Assembly (NCBI GenBank): GCA_965276635.1 | Contig: CBDIBC010000005.1 | Span: 1,984,001 to 2,048,000, forward strand | Reading direction: 5' to 3' | Source: CBDIBC01 sp965276635 | GTDB lineage: Bacteria > Actinomycetota > Acidimicrobiia > Acidimicrobiales > Palsa-688 | DNA: 64,000 nt | In this document: piece by piece, positions 53,411 to 62,174 of the stretch | Layout of the letters: each line of letters starts with the position of its first letter | Position numbering within the stretch: the stretch's first letter is position 1 | Translations under genes and position numbers: made by a program | Notes under the pieces: model-generated | The model's database searches: none | Told to the model about the DNA's origin: nothing | What the model saw: only the letters and a program-made list of their open reading frames with translations

Positions 53411-53442
53411 CTGCGCCCGGCCTGGCAGTCCGGGCGACGCAG
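53411..53442. terminator. Bidirectional hairpin between BFN gene and valS
   Basis: CTGCG and CCCGG pair with CCGGG and CGCAG around a 9-base loop, with a 3-base bulge. Confidence 0.5.
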
Positions 53443-53446
53443 TCCG

Positions 53447-56023
53447 TCAGTCAGCCAGCCGGACCTCGACGCCCTCGGCTTCGGGGTCGGCGACCACCTC
53501 GACGACGAGCTCCTCCACGGCCCCGGCCGCCCGGAGGTCGTCGGCGCCGGCTCGGACGGACTCGGCCCGCGCCGCAGTGGCCCGGACGGTGAGCGAGGCC
53601 ACGCCGACCCGCAGGGACCGCCCGGCCTCTGTCTTGGTCCGCCGGACCGCCGCCAGCACCTCCGAGACGGCGCGCAGCACGGCAGGATCAGCGGTGGTGC
53701 CGGAGGGTTCGGGCCACGGTGCCCGGTGGACGGAGCCCTCCGAGTGCCACCACGACCACACCTCTTCGGTCACATAGGGCAGGAACGGGGCGAACAGCCG
53801 CAGCAACACCGACAGGGTGTCGACCAACGTCACCCGAGCGGAGACCGCCCGATCGTCGCCGAGCTCGCCGTAGGCCCGCGCCTTCACCAGCTCCACGTAG
53901 TCGTCGCAGAAGGTCCAGAAGAACGCCTCGGTCCGCTCCAGGGTCCGGGCGTGGTCGTAGCCCTCGAACGCCCGGGTGGCGTCGACCACCAGCCCGTCCA
54001 GCGCAGCCAACAGGGCCGTATCGACCGCCTCGTCGGCGCGCCCCTTCGTGCCGTGGGCATCGCCGCCGCCGGCCGTGGCGGCCAGCCCCAGGCCTCTCGG
54101 TCCCAGCACGAAGTTCGACACGTTCAGCAACTTCATGGCCAGGCGGCGCCCGACCTTCATCTGGCCTTCCTCGAACGCAGTGTCGGTGCCGAGGCGGGCC
54201 GAGGCCGCCCAGTAGCGCACGGCGTCGGTGCCGTGGGCCTCGAGCAGGCCCATCGGCGTCATGGCGTTGCCCTTCGACTTGCCCATCTTCTTGCGGTCGG
54301 GGTCGAGGATCCACCCCGACAGCGCGGTGTTCGTCCACGGGACGCTGTCGAACTCGAGATGGGCCCGCACCACGGTGGCGAACAGCCAGGTGCGGATGAT
54401 GTCGTGGCCCTGGGGTCGAAGATCCATGGGCCACACCCGCGACCACAGATCCGGGTCGTCCTCCCAGCCGCCGGCGATCTGGGGCGTCAGCGACGAGGTG
54501 GCCCATGTGTCCATGACGTCGGGGTCGGCCACGAAGCCTCCCGGCTGGCCCCGCTGGTCGGCCCGGTAGCCATCGGGGATGTCGGTGCTCGGGTCGACGG
54601 GGAGGCAGTCCTCGGTGGGCACGAGCGGGTGCTCGTGATCCGGTGCCCCGGAGCTGTCGAGCGGGTACCACAGCGGAAAGGGGACGCCGAAGAAGCGCTG
54701 GCGGCTGACCAGCCAGTCGCTGTTCAGCCCCTCGACCCAGCTGCGGTACCGACCGGCCATGAACGGGGGGTGCCAGTGCAGCTCGTCGCCCCGGGCCAGC
54801 AGCTCGTCGCGATACGCGAGCGTGCGGATCCACCACTGCCGGCTGGTGACGATCTCGAGGGGGCGCTCACCACGCTCGTAGAACTTCACCGAGTGCCGGA
54901 TCGGTCGGGGCTCGCCGATCAGCTCGCCCGACTCGACGAGCAGCCCCACGATGGCGGTCTGGGCTTGGCGGACGGTGCGCCCGGCCAGCTCTGCGGTGTA
55001 GACGGCCGCCGCCTCCGGGGAGAAACCCCCAGGCGGGGCGGCCAGCAGCCGTCCGTCGCGACCGACCACGGCCCGCACCGGGAGGCGCAGCTCACGCCAC
55101 CACACCACGTCGGTCGTGTCCCCGAAGGTACAGATCATGGCCGCGCCCGTGCCCTTGTCCGGCTGTGCCAGTGGATGGGCCATGACGGGCACCTCCACGC
55201 CGAACAGCGGTGTGGTGACCGACGTGCCGAACAGCGGCTGGTAGCGCTCGTCGTCGGGATGGGCGACGACGGCGACGCAGGCCGGCAGCAACTCGGGGCG
55301 CGTCGTGTCGATCAGGAGGTCGTCGGCGCCATCAGGTCGGTGAAAGGCCAGCTGGTGGTAGGAGCCCTCCCGCTCCCGGTCCTCGAGCTCGGCCTGGGCC
55401 ACCGCCGTGCGGAAGTCGATGTCCCACAGGGTCGGGGCCTCGGCGCTGTAGGCGTCGCCTCGGGCCAGGAGTCGGAGAAAGGCGCGTTGGGACGCCCGCT
55501 GGGAGCGGGCACCGATCGTCACATACGACTGCTCCCAGTCCACCGAAAGGCCCAGCCGCCGGAACAGATCCTCGAACGTCTGCTCGTCCTCGGCGGTGAG
55601 GCGCAGGCACAGCTCGACGAAGTTCGGACGCGAGACTCCCAGCACGTCCCGTCCCTTTGCCAGACCTCCCACCGCCGGTGGCTCGAAGCCCTCCTGGTAG
55701 GGCAGCGACGGGTCGCAACGCACCCCGAAGTAGCTCTGGACCCGCCGCTCGGTCGGCAGCCCGTTGTCGTCCCAACCCATCGGGTAGAAGACGGTCTGGC
55801 CGCGCATGCGGTGGAAGCGGGCGAGCACGTCGGTCTGGGTGTAGGAGAAGACGTGGCCGACGTGGAGCGAGCCGCTGGCCGTCGGCGGCGGCGTGTCGAT
55901 GGCGTACACCTGGTCCCGGGGCGCGTCGCGGTCGAAACGGTAGGTCCCATCCGCCTCCCATCGTGGGCCCCAACGTTCCTCCAGGCCCTCCAGCGACGGT
56001 TTCTCGGGGACGGTGCCAGGCAT
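53447..56023 (-). CDS. valS: Valyl-tRNA synthetase
   Basis: The 858-residue class I synthetase charges tRNA-Val. Visible are the HIGH motif as HVGH (54-57, in PPPTASGSLHVGH), a large editing insertion, NSDWLVSRQRFFGVPFP, and the KMSKS motif as KKMGKSKGNAM. Length fits the shorter bacterial ValS type with a reduced C-terminal arm. Divergent from cysS with a shared -10 region. Confidence 0.95.
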   Translation of the reverse strand: MPGTVPEKPSLEGLEERWGPRWEADGTYRFDRDAPRDQVYAIDTPPPTASGSLHVGHVFSYTQTDVLARFHRMRGQTVFYPMGWDDNGLPTERRVQSYFGVRCDPSLPYQEGFEPPAVGGLAKGRDVLGVSRPNFVELCLRLTAEDEQTFEDLFRRLGLSVDWEQSYVTIGARSQRASQRAFLRLLARGDAYSAEAPTLWDIDFRTAVAQAELEDREREGSYHQLAFHRPDGADDLLIDTTRPELLPACVAVVAHPDDERYQPLFGTSVTTPLFGVEVPVMAHPLAQPDKGTGAAMICTFGDTTDVVWWRELRLPVRAVVGRDGRLLAAPPGGFSPEAAAVYTAELAGRTVRQAQTAIVGLLVESGELIGEPRPIRHSVKFYERGERPLEIVTSRQWWIRTLAYRDELLARGDELHWHPPFMAGRYRSWVEGLNSDWLVSRQRFFGVPFPLWYPLDSSGAPDHEHPLVPTEDCLPVDPSTDIPDGYRADQRGQPGGFVADPDVMDTWATSSLTPQIAGGWEDDPDLWSRVWPMDLRPQGHDIIRTWLFATVVRAHLEFDSVPWTNTALSGWILDPDRKKMGKSKGNAMTPMGLLEAHGTDAVRYWAASARLGTDTAFEEGQMKVGRRLAMKLLNVSNFVLGPRGLGLAATAGGGDAHGTKGRADEAVDTALLAALDGLVVDATRAFEGYDHARTLERTEAFFWTFCDDYVELVKARAYGELGDDRAVSARVTLVDTLSVLLRLFAPFLPYVTEEVWSWWHSEGSVHRAPWPEPSGTTADPAVLRAVSEVLAAVRRTKTEAGRSLRVGVASLTVRATAARAESVRAGADDLRAAGAVEELVVEVVADPEAEGVEVRLAD

Positions 56024-56031
56024 GATCCCGC

Positions 56032-56038
56032 TACGGTA
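56032..56038. promoter_or_regulatory. Symmetric bidirectional -10 TACGGTA
   Basis: Plus strand: TACGGT then 6 bases to GTG 56044 (cysS). Minus strand: TACCGT then 9 bases to ATG 56023 (valS). The 7-bp TAnnnTA core can serve both directions. Confidence 0.55.
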
Positions 56039-56043
56039 CTGGC

Positions 56044-57381
56044 GTGCTGCACCTCCACGACACCGCCGTGGGCGCGCCTGTTCCCATCGAGCTGCGCCAT
56101 CCCGGACAGCTGTCGATGTACGTGTGCGGTCCCACCGTCTCGGGAGATCCCCACCTGGGCCACGGTCGCTTCAGCGTCACCTGGGACGTCCTGCGCCGCT
56201 ACCTGGCCTGGGCGGGCACCGAGGTGCGGTTCGTGTCGAACATCACCGATATCGAGGACAAGATCATCGCCCGCGCCGCGGCTGACGGCAACTCGACCGA
56301 GGCCGTCGCCGATCACTACGAGGGAGTGTGGTGGCGGACCATGGAGCGCCTCGGCGTGCTGCCGCCCGACGAGGATCCCCACGCCACCGCCTGGGTCCCG
56401 CAGATGATCGACCTCATCACCGACCTAATCGACGGCGGCCACGCCTACGTCGGCGGCGACGGTGTCTACTTCTCGGCGGAGTCCGTGGCCGACTACGGGC
56501 TGCTCGCCCACCAGGATCTGGCGGAGATGCGGGCCGGGGCTCGCGTGGAGGCCAGCGAGGAAGCTGGCAAGCGGGCGCCCGCCGACTTCGTGCTGTGGAA
56601 GCGCGCCCGACCGGACGAGCCTCGCTGGCCGTCCCCGTGGGGCGACGGCCGCCCCGGGTGGCACACGGAATGCGTGGTTATGTCGCTCGGCCTTCTCGGC
56701 GACGGCTTCGACCTGCACGGTGGAGGCATCGACCTGGCCTTCCCGCACCACGAGAACGAGCGGGCCCAGGCCGTCGCCGCTCGTCGGGATTTCGCCCGGC
56801 ACTGGGTGCACTCGGGAATGGTCGTGACCGAGGGCGGTGACAAGATGAGCAAGTCCGAGGGCAACGCGCTGGCCCTGCCAGAACTGCTCGACGCCTACGA
56901 CCCCCGAGCCTTCCGGCTCCGGGTCCTCCAGGCGCACTATCGCTCACCGGTCACCGTCGGTCACGCCGCGATGGCGGACGCGGTGGCCACGCTGCGGGGC
57001 TTGGACCAGTGGGCCCGAGAACATGCCGGGCAAAGGGGCGGACCAGGCGACGAGTCGGCGACGGCCGAGTTCCGCGCCTGGATGGATCAGGACCTGAACA
57101 CGCCGCGGGCCGTGGCCCTGCTCTTCGATCTCGGTCGCCGGGCCCGGGCCGGCGACGTCGCCGCCGCCGCGACCGCGTTCGAGCTGTGGGAGACCGCCCT
57201 GGGCTTGCCGCTGGCCGGGATCGCCGACGAGGTGCCGACGGCGATCCTGGCTCGGGTGGAGGCCAGGGACAGAGCGCGTGCCGACCGAGACTGGTCGACG
57301 TCCGATGCCCTCCGCGACGAGCTCGCGGCGGAGGGTTGGATCGTCGAGGACGGCCCGGAGGGCACCAAGATCCGCCGATGA
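56044..57381 (+). CDS. cysS: Cysteinyl-tRNA synthetase
   Basis: The 445-residue class I synthetase has Cys28 (YVCGPTVSGDPHLGHGR, HIGH motif as HLGH 37-40), GWHTECVVMS and HGGGIDLAFPHHENE (zinc ligands), KMSKSEGN, and the C-terminal ARADRDWSTSDALRDELA. The C-terminal domain distinguishes it from MshC, the mycothiol enzyme. Its stop overlaps the next gene by ATGA. Confidence 0.95.
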   Translation: MLHLHDTAVGAPVPIELRHPGQLSMYVCGPTVSGDPHLGHGRFSVTWDVLRRYLAWAGTEVRFVSNITDIEDKIIARAAADGNSTEAVADHYEGVWWRTMERLGVLPPDEDPHATAWVPQMIDLITDLIDGGHAYVGGDGVYFSAESVADYGLLAHQDLAEMRAGARVEASEEAGKRAPADFVLWKRARPDEPRWPSPWGDGRPGWHTECVVMSLGLLGDGFDLHGGGIDLAFPHHENERAQAVAARRDFARHWVHSGMVVTEGGDKMSKSEGNALALPELLDAYDPRAFRLRVLQAHYRSPVTVGHAAMADAVATLRGLDQWAREHAGQRGGPGDESATAEFRAWMDQDLNTPRAVALLFDLGRRARAGDVAAAATAFELWETALGLPLAGIADEVPTAILARVEARDRARADRDWSTSDALRDELAAEGWIVEDGPEGTKIRR

Positions 57382-58229
57382 GCCAGAACCCAGCGCGGAC
57401 GGCCGACCGGGAACCTACCGGTCCGCAGTTCGCGGCCGATACGGCCATATCGGCCGTCGCCGGCGGCGACGACACCTGGATGGCCGAGCTCCGCCCGCGG
57501 TGGAACGTCGGGCGGAACCCCAACGGCGGGTACCTGCTCACCATCGGGGCCCGGGCCATGCAGGCGGCGGCCGGCAAGCCCCACCCGCTGTCGGTGACCG
57601 CGCACTATCTCTCGCCGCCGGCGTCGGATGCACCGGTGACCATCCAGACGGAGGTGGTCAAGCCCGGCCGCCGGTACGTCAACACCAGCGCCCGGATGGT
57701 CCAGGGGGATCGGGAACGGCTCCGCCTCCTCGGTGTGTACGGCGACCTCGCCGAGCAGCGTGGCCCGACGCGGATGAGCACTGCCCCACCGCGGCTGGCC
57801 GCCCCCGACGAGTGCGTCTCACTGGTGGAGCTCACCGAACGGGCCGGCCGGGTCGTGCCGGAATCGGTGCACCGCTTCGATCTGCGCCTGCCCCCCGACA
57901 GCGCGTGGGGTCGGGCCCCCGAGAGCGGCCCGCTGGCCATCAGCGGTTGGATCCGGCTGGCCGACGGGACCGAACCCGATCCCATCTCCCTGCTCACGTT
58001 CGCCGACGCCTTCCCTCCGACGGTGCTCGGCTCGGTGGCGCAGGGCTGGGTGCCGACCCTCGAGCTGACCGTGCACGTCCGGGCCGATCCGGCGCCGGGT
58101 TGGCTGCTCGGCACCTTTCGCACGCAGTTCTTGGTCGACGGCGTGCTCGAGGCGGACGGCGAGCTGTGGGACGCCGAGGGTCGGCTGGTGGCCTTGTCCC
58201 GGCAGCTGGCGCTGGTGCTCGGCACCTGA
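57378..58229 (+). CDS. Acyl-CoA thioesterase family protein (double hotdog)
   Basis: The 283-residue protein matches TesB-like/4HBT_3 thioesterases: RWNVGRNPNGGYLLTIGARA, HPLSVTAHYLSPP and the C-terminal half with GTFRTQFLVDGVLEADGELW. It should cleave acyl-CoA. It is translationally coupled to cysS by an ATGA overlap. Its last codons form the first unit of a 22-bp tandem repeat. Confidence 0.85.
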   Translation: MSQNPARTADREPTGPQFAADTAISAVAGGDDTWMAELRPRWNVGRNPNGGYLLTIGARAMQAAAGKPHPLSVTAHYLSPPASDAPVTIQTEVVKPGRRYVNTSARMVQGDRERLRLLGVYGDLAEQRGPTRMSTAPPRLAAPDECVSLVELTERAGRVVPESVHRFDLRLPPDSAWGRAPESGPLAISGWIRLADGTEPDPISLLTFADAFPPTVLGSVAQGWVPTLELTVHVRADPAPGWLLGTFRTQFLVDGVLEADGELWDAEGRLVALSRQLALVLGT

Positions 58230-58323
58230 GGGCTCGGTGCTCTGCACCTGAGGGCCCGGTGCTCTGCACCTGAGGGCCCGGTGCTCTGCACCTGACGGTC
58301 CGGTGACTTGACGCTGACGGCCC
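58214..58323 (+). repeat. 22-bp tandem repeat starting at the thioesterase stop
   Basis: Four copies of GGTGCTCTGCACCTGAGGGCCC-type units (58214-58301) and a degenerate fifth. The first copy contains the gene's TGA stop. Each copy can form a GGTGC/GCACC hairpin. Confidence 0.92.
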
Positions 58324-58346
58324 CGCCGGTCTTGTCTTTGAGCCTG

Positions 58347-59558
58347 ATGCATGCTCGTCGCGGTTCGCTGCCGGCGGGATTCGGGACCGTGTGGGTGTCG
58401 GTTGCGCTCGACCTGGTCGGGTTCGGGATGGTCATGCCGATCTTGCCGCTCTACGCGCAGCGATTCCACGCCTCCGCCCTGCAGGCCACCATCCTGGTGG
58501 CGGTCTTCTCGGCTGCCTCGTTCGTGTTCTCACCGGTGTGGGGCCGCCTATCGGACCGCATCGGCCGCAAGCCTGTCCTGCTCCTGTCGCTCGCTGGCAC
58601 CGCAGTCGGCAGCGTGCTCACCGGCCTGGCTGGCGGCCTTATCCTGCTCTACGTCGGCCGGCTGGTCGACGGCATCTCCGGCGCGAGCGTGTCGGTGGCC
58701 CAGGCATCCATCGGTGACCTGGCGCCGCCTGACCAGCGCGCCCGGCTGTTCGGCTACCTGGGTGCCGCCTTCGGCCTCGGCTTCGTCGCCGGTCCTGCGC
58801 TGGGAGCGCTGGCCACCGTCGCCGGTCCCCGGGTGCCGTTCTTCGTGGCCGCGGCCATCGCCGCCACCAACGCGATGGTGGCGGCCCGCCGCCTCCCCGA
58901 GACCCACCAGCCGCGTGCCGTCCGCCATCCTCCGGCGGCGCCGCTGGTCGATCGTGGGGTGGTCGCGCTCCTCGGGGTGACGTTCTGTGCCCTCACCGCC
59001 TTCAGTGCCTTCGAGGCGACCCTGGCCATCTTCGGTCGCCACCACTTGGGATTCACGCTTGGCTCGTCGGCGGCTACCTTCGCCGTGGTCGGTGTGGTCA
59101 TCGTCGTGGTGCAGGCCGGCCTGGTGCACCCGATCGTCACCTGGCTGGGCGAGCCGATGACGCTGATCGGCGGCCTCGCCCTCGATGGCATCGGGCTGGT
59201 CCTCCTCGCCGGTGCCCGATCGTGGGCGCTGGCGGCGCCGGCCCTCTTGGCGTTGACCGTCGGCCAGGGCCTGGTGCAGACGACGATGAGCTCGGTCCTG
59301 GCCGGGCGCGCCGATCCCCGCCGGCGCGGCCAGCTGCTCGGCGCCCAGCAGTCCGCCGGGGGGCTGGCACGTGTGGCCGGTCCTGTGCTCGGCGGGGCGT
59401 TGCTCGGGTCAGACGCGTCGGGTCTGCCCTATGCCATGGGCACCGGGCTGTTCCTGCTCGCCATACTGCTGGTGGTCGGTCTCGTCGACACCGGCGGGCG
59501 ACGCGTGTGGCAGCTCGGTGGGATGAATCCGCCCATCGGGGATGTTACTATAGAGTAA
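58347..59558 (+). CDS. MFS transporter, drug-resistance type
   Basis: The 403-residue protein has 12 hydrophobic segments and the MFS motif A loop (WGRLSDRIGRKPVLLLS) between helices 2 and 3, plus GRLVDGISGASVSVAQA typical of TetA/Bmr-like drug:H+ antiporters. ATG 58347 is used; the TTG at 58308 lies within the upstream repeat. The substrate is unknown. The stop lies inside a 16-bp palindrome. Confidence 0.88.
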   Translation: MHARRGSLPAGFGTVWVSVALDLVGFGMVMPILPLYAQRFHASALQATILVAVFSAASFVFSPVWGRLSDRIGRKPVLLLSLAGTAVGSVLTGLAGGLILLYVGRLVDGISGASVSVAQASIGDLAPPDQRARLFGYLGAAFGLGFVAGPALGALATVAGPRVPFFVAAAIAATNAMVAARRLPETHQPRAVRHPPAAPLVDRGVVALLGVTFCALTAFSAFEATLAIFGRHHLGFTLGSSAATFAVVGVVIVVVQAGLVHPIVTWLGEPMTLIGGLALDGIGLVLLAGARSWALAAPALLALTVGQGLVQTTMSSVLAGRADPRRRGQLLGAQQSAGGLARVAGPVLGGALLGSDASGLPYAMGTGLFLLAILLVVGLVDTGGRRVWQLGGMNPPIGDVTIE

Positions 59559-59559
59559 C
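59544..59559. promoter_or_regulatory. Palindrome GTTACT-ATAG-AGTAAC
   Basis: A perfect 16-bp AT-rich dyad in a GC-rich background, overlapping the MFS stop and 52 bp before the acyl-CoA dehydrogenase start. A probable operator and/or promoter region for that gene. Confidence 0.55.
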
Positions 59560-59611
59560 TACCGATTGTCTCCGGTCGGTCGTAGTGCCACCCGGTCCCC
59601 AGGAGGTTACG

Positions 59612-60829
59612 TTGCCTGATTTCTCGCTGGATCTCAACGAGGATCAACTCCAGATCCAGAAATGGGTCCACGACTTCGCCGAGACCGTCATCCGGCCGGC
59701 CGCCCACGAGTGGGACGAGCGTGAGGAGACGCCGTGGCCCATCATCGAAGAGGCGGCCAAGATCGGGCTGTACTCCTTGGACTTCGTGGCCAACGCCTTC
59801 GGGGACCCCACCGGCGTCCTCTTGCCCGTGATCATGGAGGAAATGTCGTGGGGCGACGCCGGCATCGCCCTGGCCATCTTCGGCACCACGCTGGGCGTCT
59901 CGGGCATCGTAGCCAACGGGACGGCCGAGCAGATCGGCGAGTGGTTGCCCCAGTGCTTCGGCACCCCGGAGAAGGTGGCCCTGGCCGCCTTCTGCGTGTC
60001 CGAGCCCGATGCCGGATCGGACGTCAGCTCGCTGCGCACCAGAGGGGTATACGACGAGAAGACCGACGAGTGGGTGTTGAGCGGCACCAAGACCTGGATC
60101 ACCAATGGCGGCATCGCCGACATCCATGTGGTGGTGGCCTCGGTCGACCATGATCTCGGCTCCCGCGGCCAGGCCAGCTTCGTCATCCCGCCGAACACGC
60201 CCGGCCTGACCCAGGGACAGAAGTTCCAGAAGATGGGCATCCGCGCTTCGCACACCGCCGAGGTCGTGCTCGACGACGTCCGGGTTCCCGGGCGGCTGCT
60301 CCTGGGCGGCAAGGACAATCTCGACGAGCGCATCGCTCGCGCCCGGGAGGGCAAACGCGGCCAGCGCAGCCAAGCCGCCATGGCCACCTTCGAGGCCTCG
60401 CGGCCGATGGTTGGCGCCCAGGCCGTCGGTATCGCACGCGCCGCCTACGAGTACGCACTGGCCTACGCCAAGGACCGCACCCAGTTCGGCCGGGCCATCG
60501 TCGAGAACCAGGCCATCGCCTTCAAGCTGGCCGACATGCGCACCTCCATCGACGCCGCCCGCCTCCTGGTCTGGAAGGCGGCTTGGATGGCCCGCAACGC
60601 CAAGGTCTTCGCGGCCGGCGAGGGATCGCAGTCGAAGCTGTTCGCCGGCGAGACCGCTGTCCGGGTCACTGAAGAGGCCATCCAGATCCTCGGGGGCGCC
60701 GGCTACATCCGTGAGCACCCCGTCGAGCGCTGGCACCGCGACTCGAAGATCTACACCATCTTCGAAGGCACCTCCGAGATCCAGCGGCTCGTCATCTCCC
60801 GAGCCATCTCCGGGGTCCACGTCCAGTAG
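59612..60829 (+). CDS. Acyl-CoA dehydrogenase
   Basis: The 405-residue FAD enzyme oxidises an acyl-CoA at alpha-beta. It has the signatures AAFCVSEPDAGSDVSSLRTR and IQILGGAGYIREHPVERWHR, and the catalytic-Glu segment IFEGTSEIQRLVIS. The start is a TTG with a strong AGGAGG 5 bases upstream, which decides it against the much longer frame that runs through the MFS gene. Confidence 0.93.
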   Translation: MPDFSLDLNEDQLQIQKWVHDFAETVIRPAAHEWDEREETPWPIIEEAAKIGLYSLDFVANAFGDPTGVLLPVIMEEMSWGDAGIALAIFGTTLGVSGIVANGTAEQIGEWLPQCFGTPEKVALAAFCVSEPDAGSDVSSLRTRGVYDEKTDEWVLSGTKTWITNGGIADIHVVVASVDHDLGSRGQASFVIPPNTPGLTQGQKFQKMGIRASHTAEVVLDDVRVPGRLLLGGKDNLDERIARAREGKRGQRSQAAMATFEASRPMVGAQAVGIARAAYEYALAYAKDRTQFGRAIVENQAIAFKLADMRTSIDAARLLVWKAAWMARNAKVFAAGEGSQSKLFAGETAVRVTEEAIQILGGAGYIREHPVERWHRDSKIYTIFEGTSEIQRLVISRAISGVHVQ

Positions 60830-60975
60830 CTGACCAGGGCTTTTGCGGTTGCCACGTCCTGGGCGCCGTGGCCAGCGTGCGCGCGCGCCATCCGGGGGTC
60901 TGGCAGGTGCAGACCGTCCCGCGGGTCCGGTAGGGGTACCCCCTCACGGCACCTCGACTAGGTCGCCGTGGCGGC

Positions 60976-61386
60976 CTAGCTGGTTGCCTGCCCGATGGCA
61001 AGCAGGTTGCCTTCGCTGTCGCGAAAGAAGGCGCCGCGTTCGCAGCGACCTTTGCTCGGGTAGTTGTTCGGGACAGTGACGATATCGTCTTCGACGTCGA
61101 AGCCGGCGATGTCGAACGGTTCGAAGTGGACGCCACGCGAGCGCAGGTCGGCGACGGTTCGCTCGATGTCGTCGATTTCGAACCCGATTTGCGTCGCAGC
61201 TCCTGACGCCACCCCGGACGACCGGAACAGGTGGAACTCGGTCGTACCGCACACGTAGCGCAGGCCGCCGTCGCGTTCCTCCATCGGCTCGAGGCCGAGT
61301 TGATCGCGGTAGAAGTGTCTCGCGCGGTCCAAGTCCTGGGCTGGAAGCTTGGTCACCACATGTGCCCCGTCAAGCGGTCCGGGCAT
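60976..61386 (-). CDS. VOC/glyoxalase family protein
   Basis: The 136-residue protein has the vicinal-oxygen-chelate pattern VVTKLPAQDLDRARHFYRDQ, LGLEPMEERDGGLRYV and the C-terminal FFRDSEGNLLAIGQ. Specificity (glyoxalase, dioxygenase, resistance) cannot be told. AAGGAG lies 6 bases before ATG 61386. It follows the dienelactone-hydrolase-like gene by 42 bases, so one transcript is likely. Confidence 0.85.
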   Translation of the reverse strand: MPGPLDGAHVVTKLPAQDLDRARHFYRDQLGLEPMEERDGGLRYVCGTTEFHLFRSSGVASGAATQIGFEIDDIERTVADLRSRGVHFEPFDIAGFDVEDDIVTVPNNYPSKGRCERGAFFRDSEGNLLAIGQATS

Positions 61387-61428
61387 TCGCAACTCCTTGT
61401 CTTGATCGAAAGGTGCAACGAGATCGTC

Positions 61429-62034
61429 TCATCGAAGCGCGGCCAGCAGCGCGCCGGCGCGGCGCCATGCCTCGTCGGCGGCCCCGCGGTCGTAGTCGGG
61501 CAACTCGTGGTCGGTGAACAGGTGCCCGGCGCCTAGATAGGTGTACAGCGAAGCATCGACGTCTGCGCGCGTGGCGCTGGCGTGGAAGGCGGCGAGCTGG
61601 TCGGCGGGGGCGAACGGGTCGTCGACAGCGACGTGAACCTGGACGGGTGTGCCTGCGCGGACGCCGCGGGGCACGATCAGCGGCGCATGCAGCAGGATGG
61701 CGGCCGCCGCGTCGAGTCGCTCGGGCCAGACCGCGCCCACGACTCCCGCGCCCATAGACAGCCCACACAGCACGGTGTTGGCTGGCAGGTCACGCACTGC
61801 CGCTTGCGCCCGCTCCACGATCACTGCCCAGCCGATCGCTTCCATGAGAGCGAATCCGTCCTCTAGCGTCGGCGTGGCCCCACGGCCGGCAACGGCACCA
61901 TCGAATAGATCCGGGACGACGACGTGGTGGCCGGCGACGCGAAGACGCTCGGCGATGGTGTGCTCCACTGCCCGCAGACCGAACATCGAATGGAACACGA
62001 CGACCGTGACCGGACCCGGCGCGCCCTGGCTCAT
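61429..62034 (-). CDS. Dienelactone-hydrolase family protein
   Basis: The 201-residue alpha/beta hydrolase has HSMFGLRAVEHTIAERL, a nucleophile elbow GLSMGAG with Ser where classical dienelactone hydrolases have Cys, VDDPFAP (Asp) and LGAGHLFTD (His). It may hydrolyse a lactone or ester. A TAGAAC box lies 6 bases before the ATG. Confidence 0.85.
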   Translation of the reverse strand: MSQGAPGPVTVVVFHSMFGLRAVEHTIAERLRVAGHHVVVPDLFDGAVAGRGATPTLEDGFALMEAIGWAVIVERAQAAVRDLPANTVLCGLSMGAGVVGAVWPERLDAAAAILLHAPLIVPRGVRAGTPVQVHVAVDDPFAPADQLAAFHASATRADVDASLYTYLGAGHLFTDHELPDYDRGAADEAWRRAGALLAALR

Positions 62035-62040
62035 GCAACA

Positions 62041-62046
62041 GTTCTA
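62041..62046 (-). promoter_or_regulatory. Leaderless -10-like box TAGAAC
   Basis: TAGAAC, TGTTGC, ATG 62034 on the minus strand; last base deviates from TANNNT. Confidence 0.35.
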
Positions 62047-62174
62047 CCTGCACTGCGAAGTCATCTGCGTCGACGCTCAGACCCGGCACGCGTCACCAGC
62101 CCCGTATCCGCTCAGGGATCCTCAACTCGGACGGGGTCGGTCGGCTCTTCGTGGACCCCTGCCGAAGCGTTCGG

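Noticed and set aside
59222..59611. 535-residue acyl-CoA dehydrogenase with an N-terminal extension
   Set aside because: The extension is antisense-like text through the MFS gene; the TTG at 59612 has a strong ribosome-binding site.
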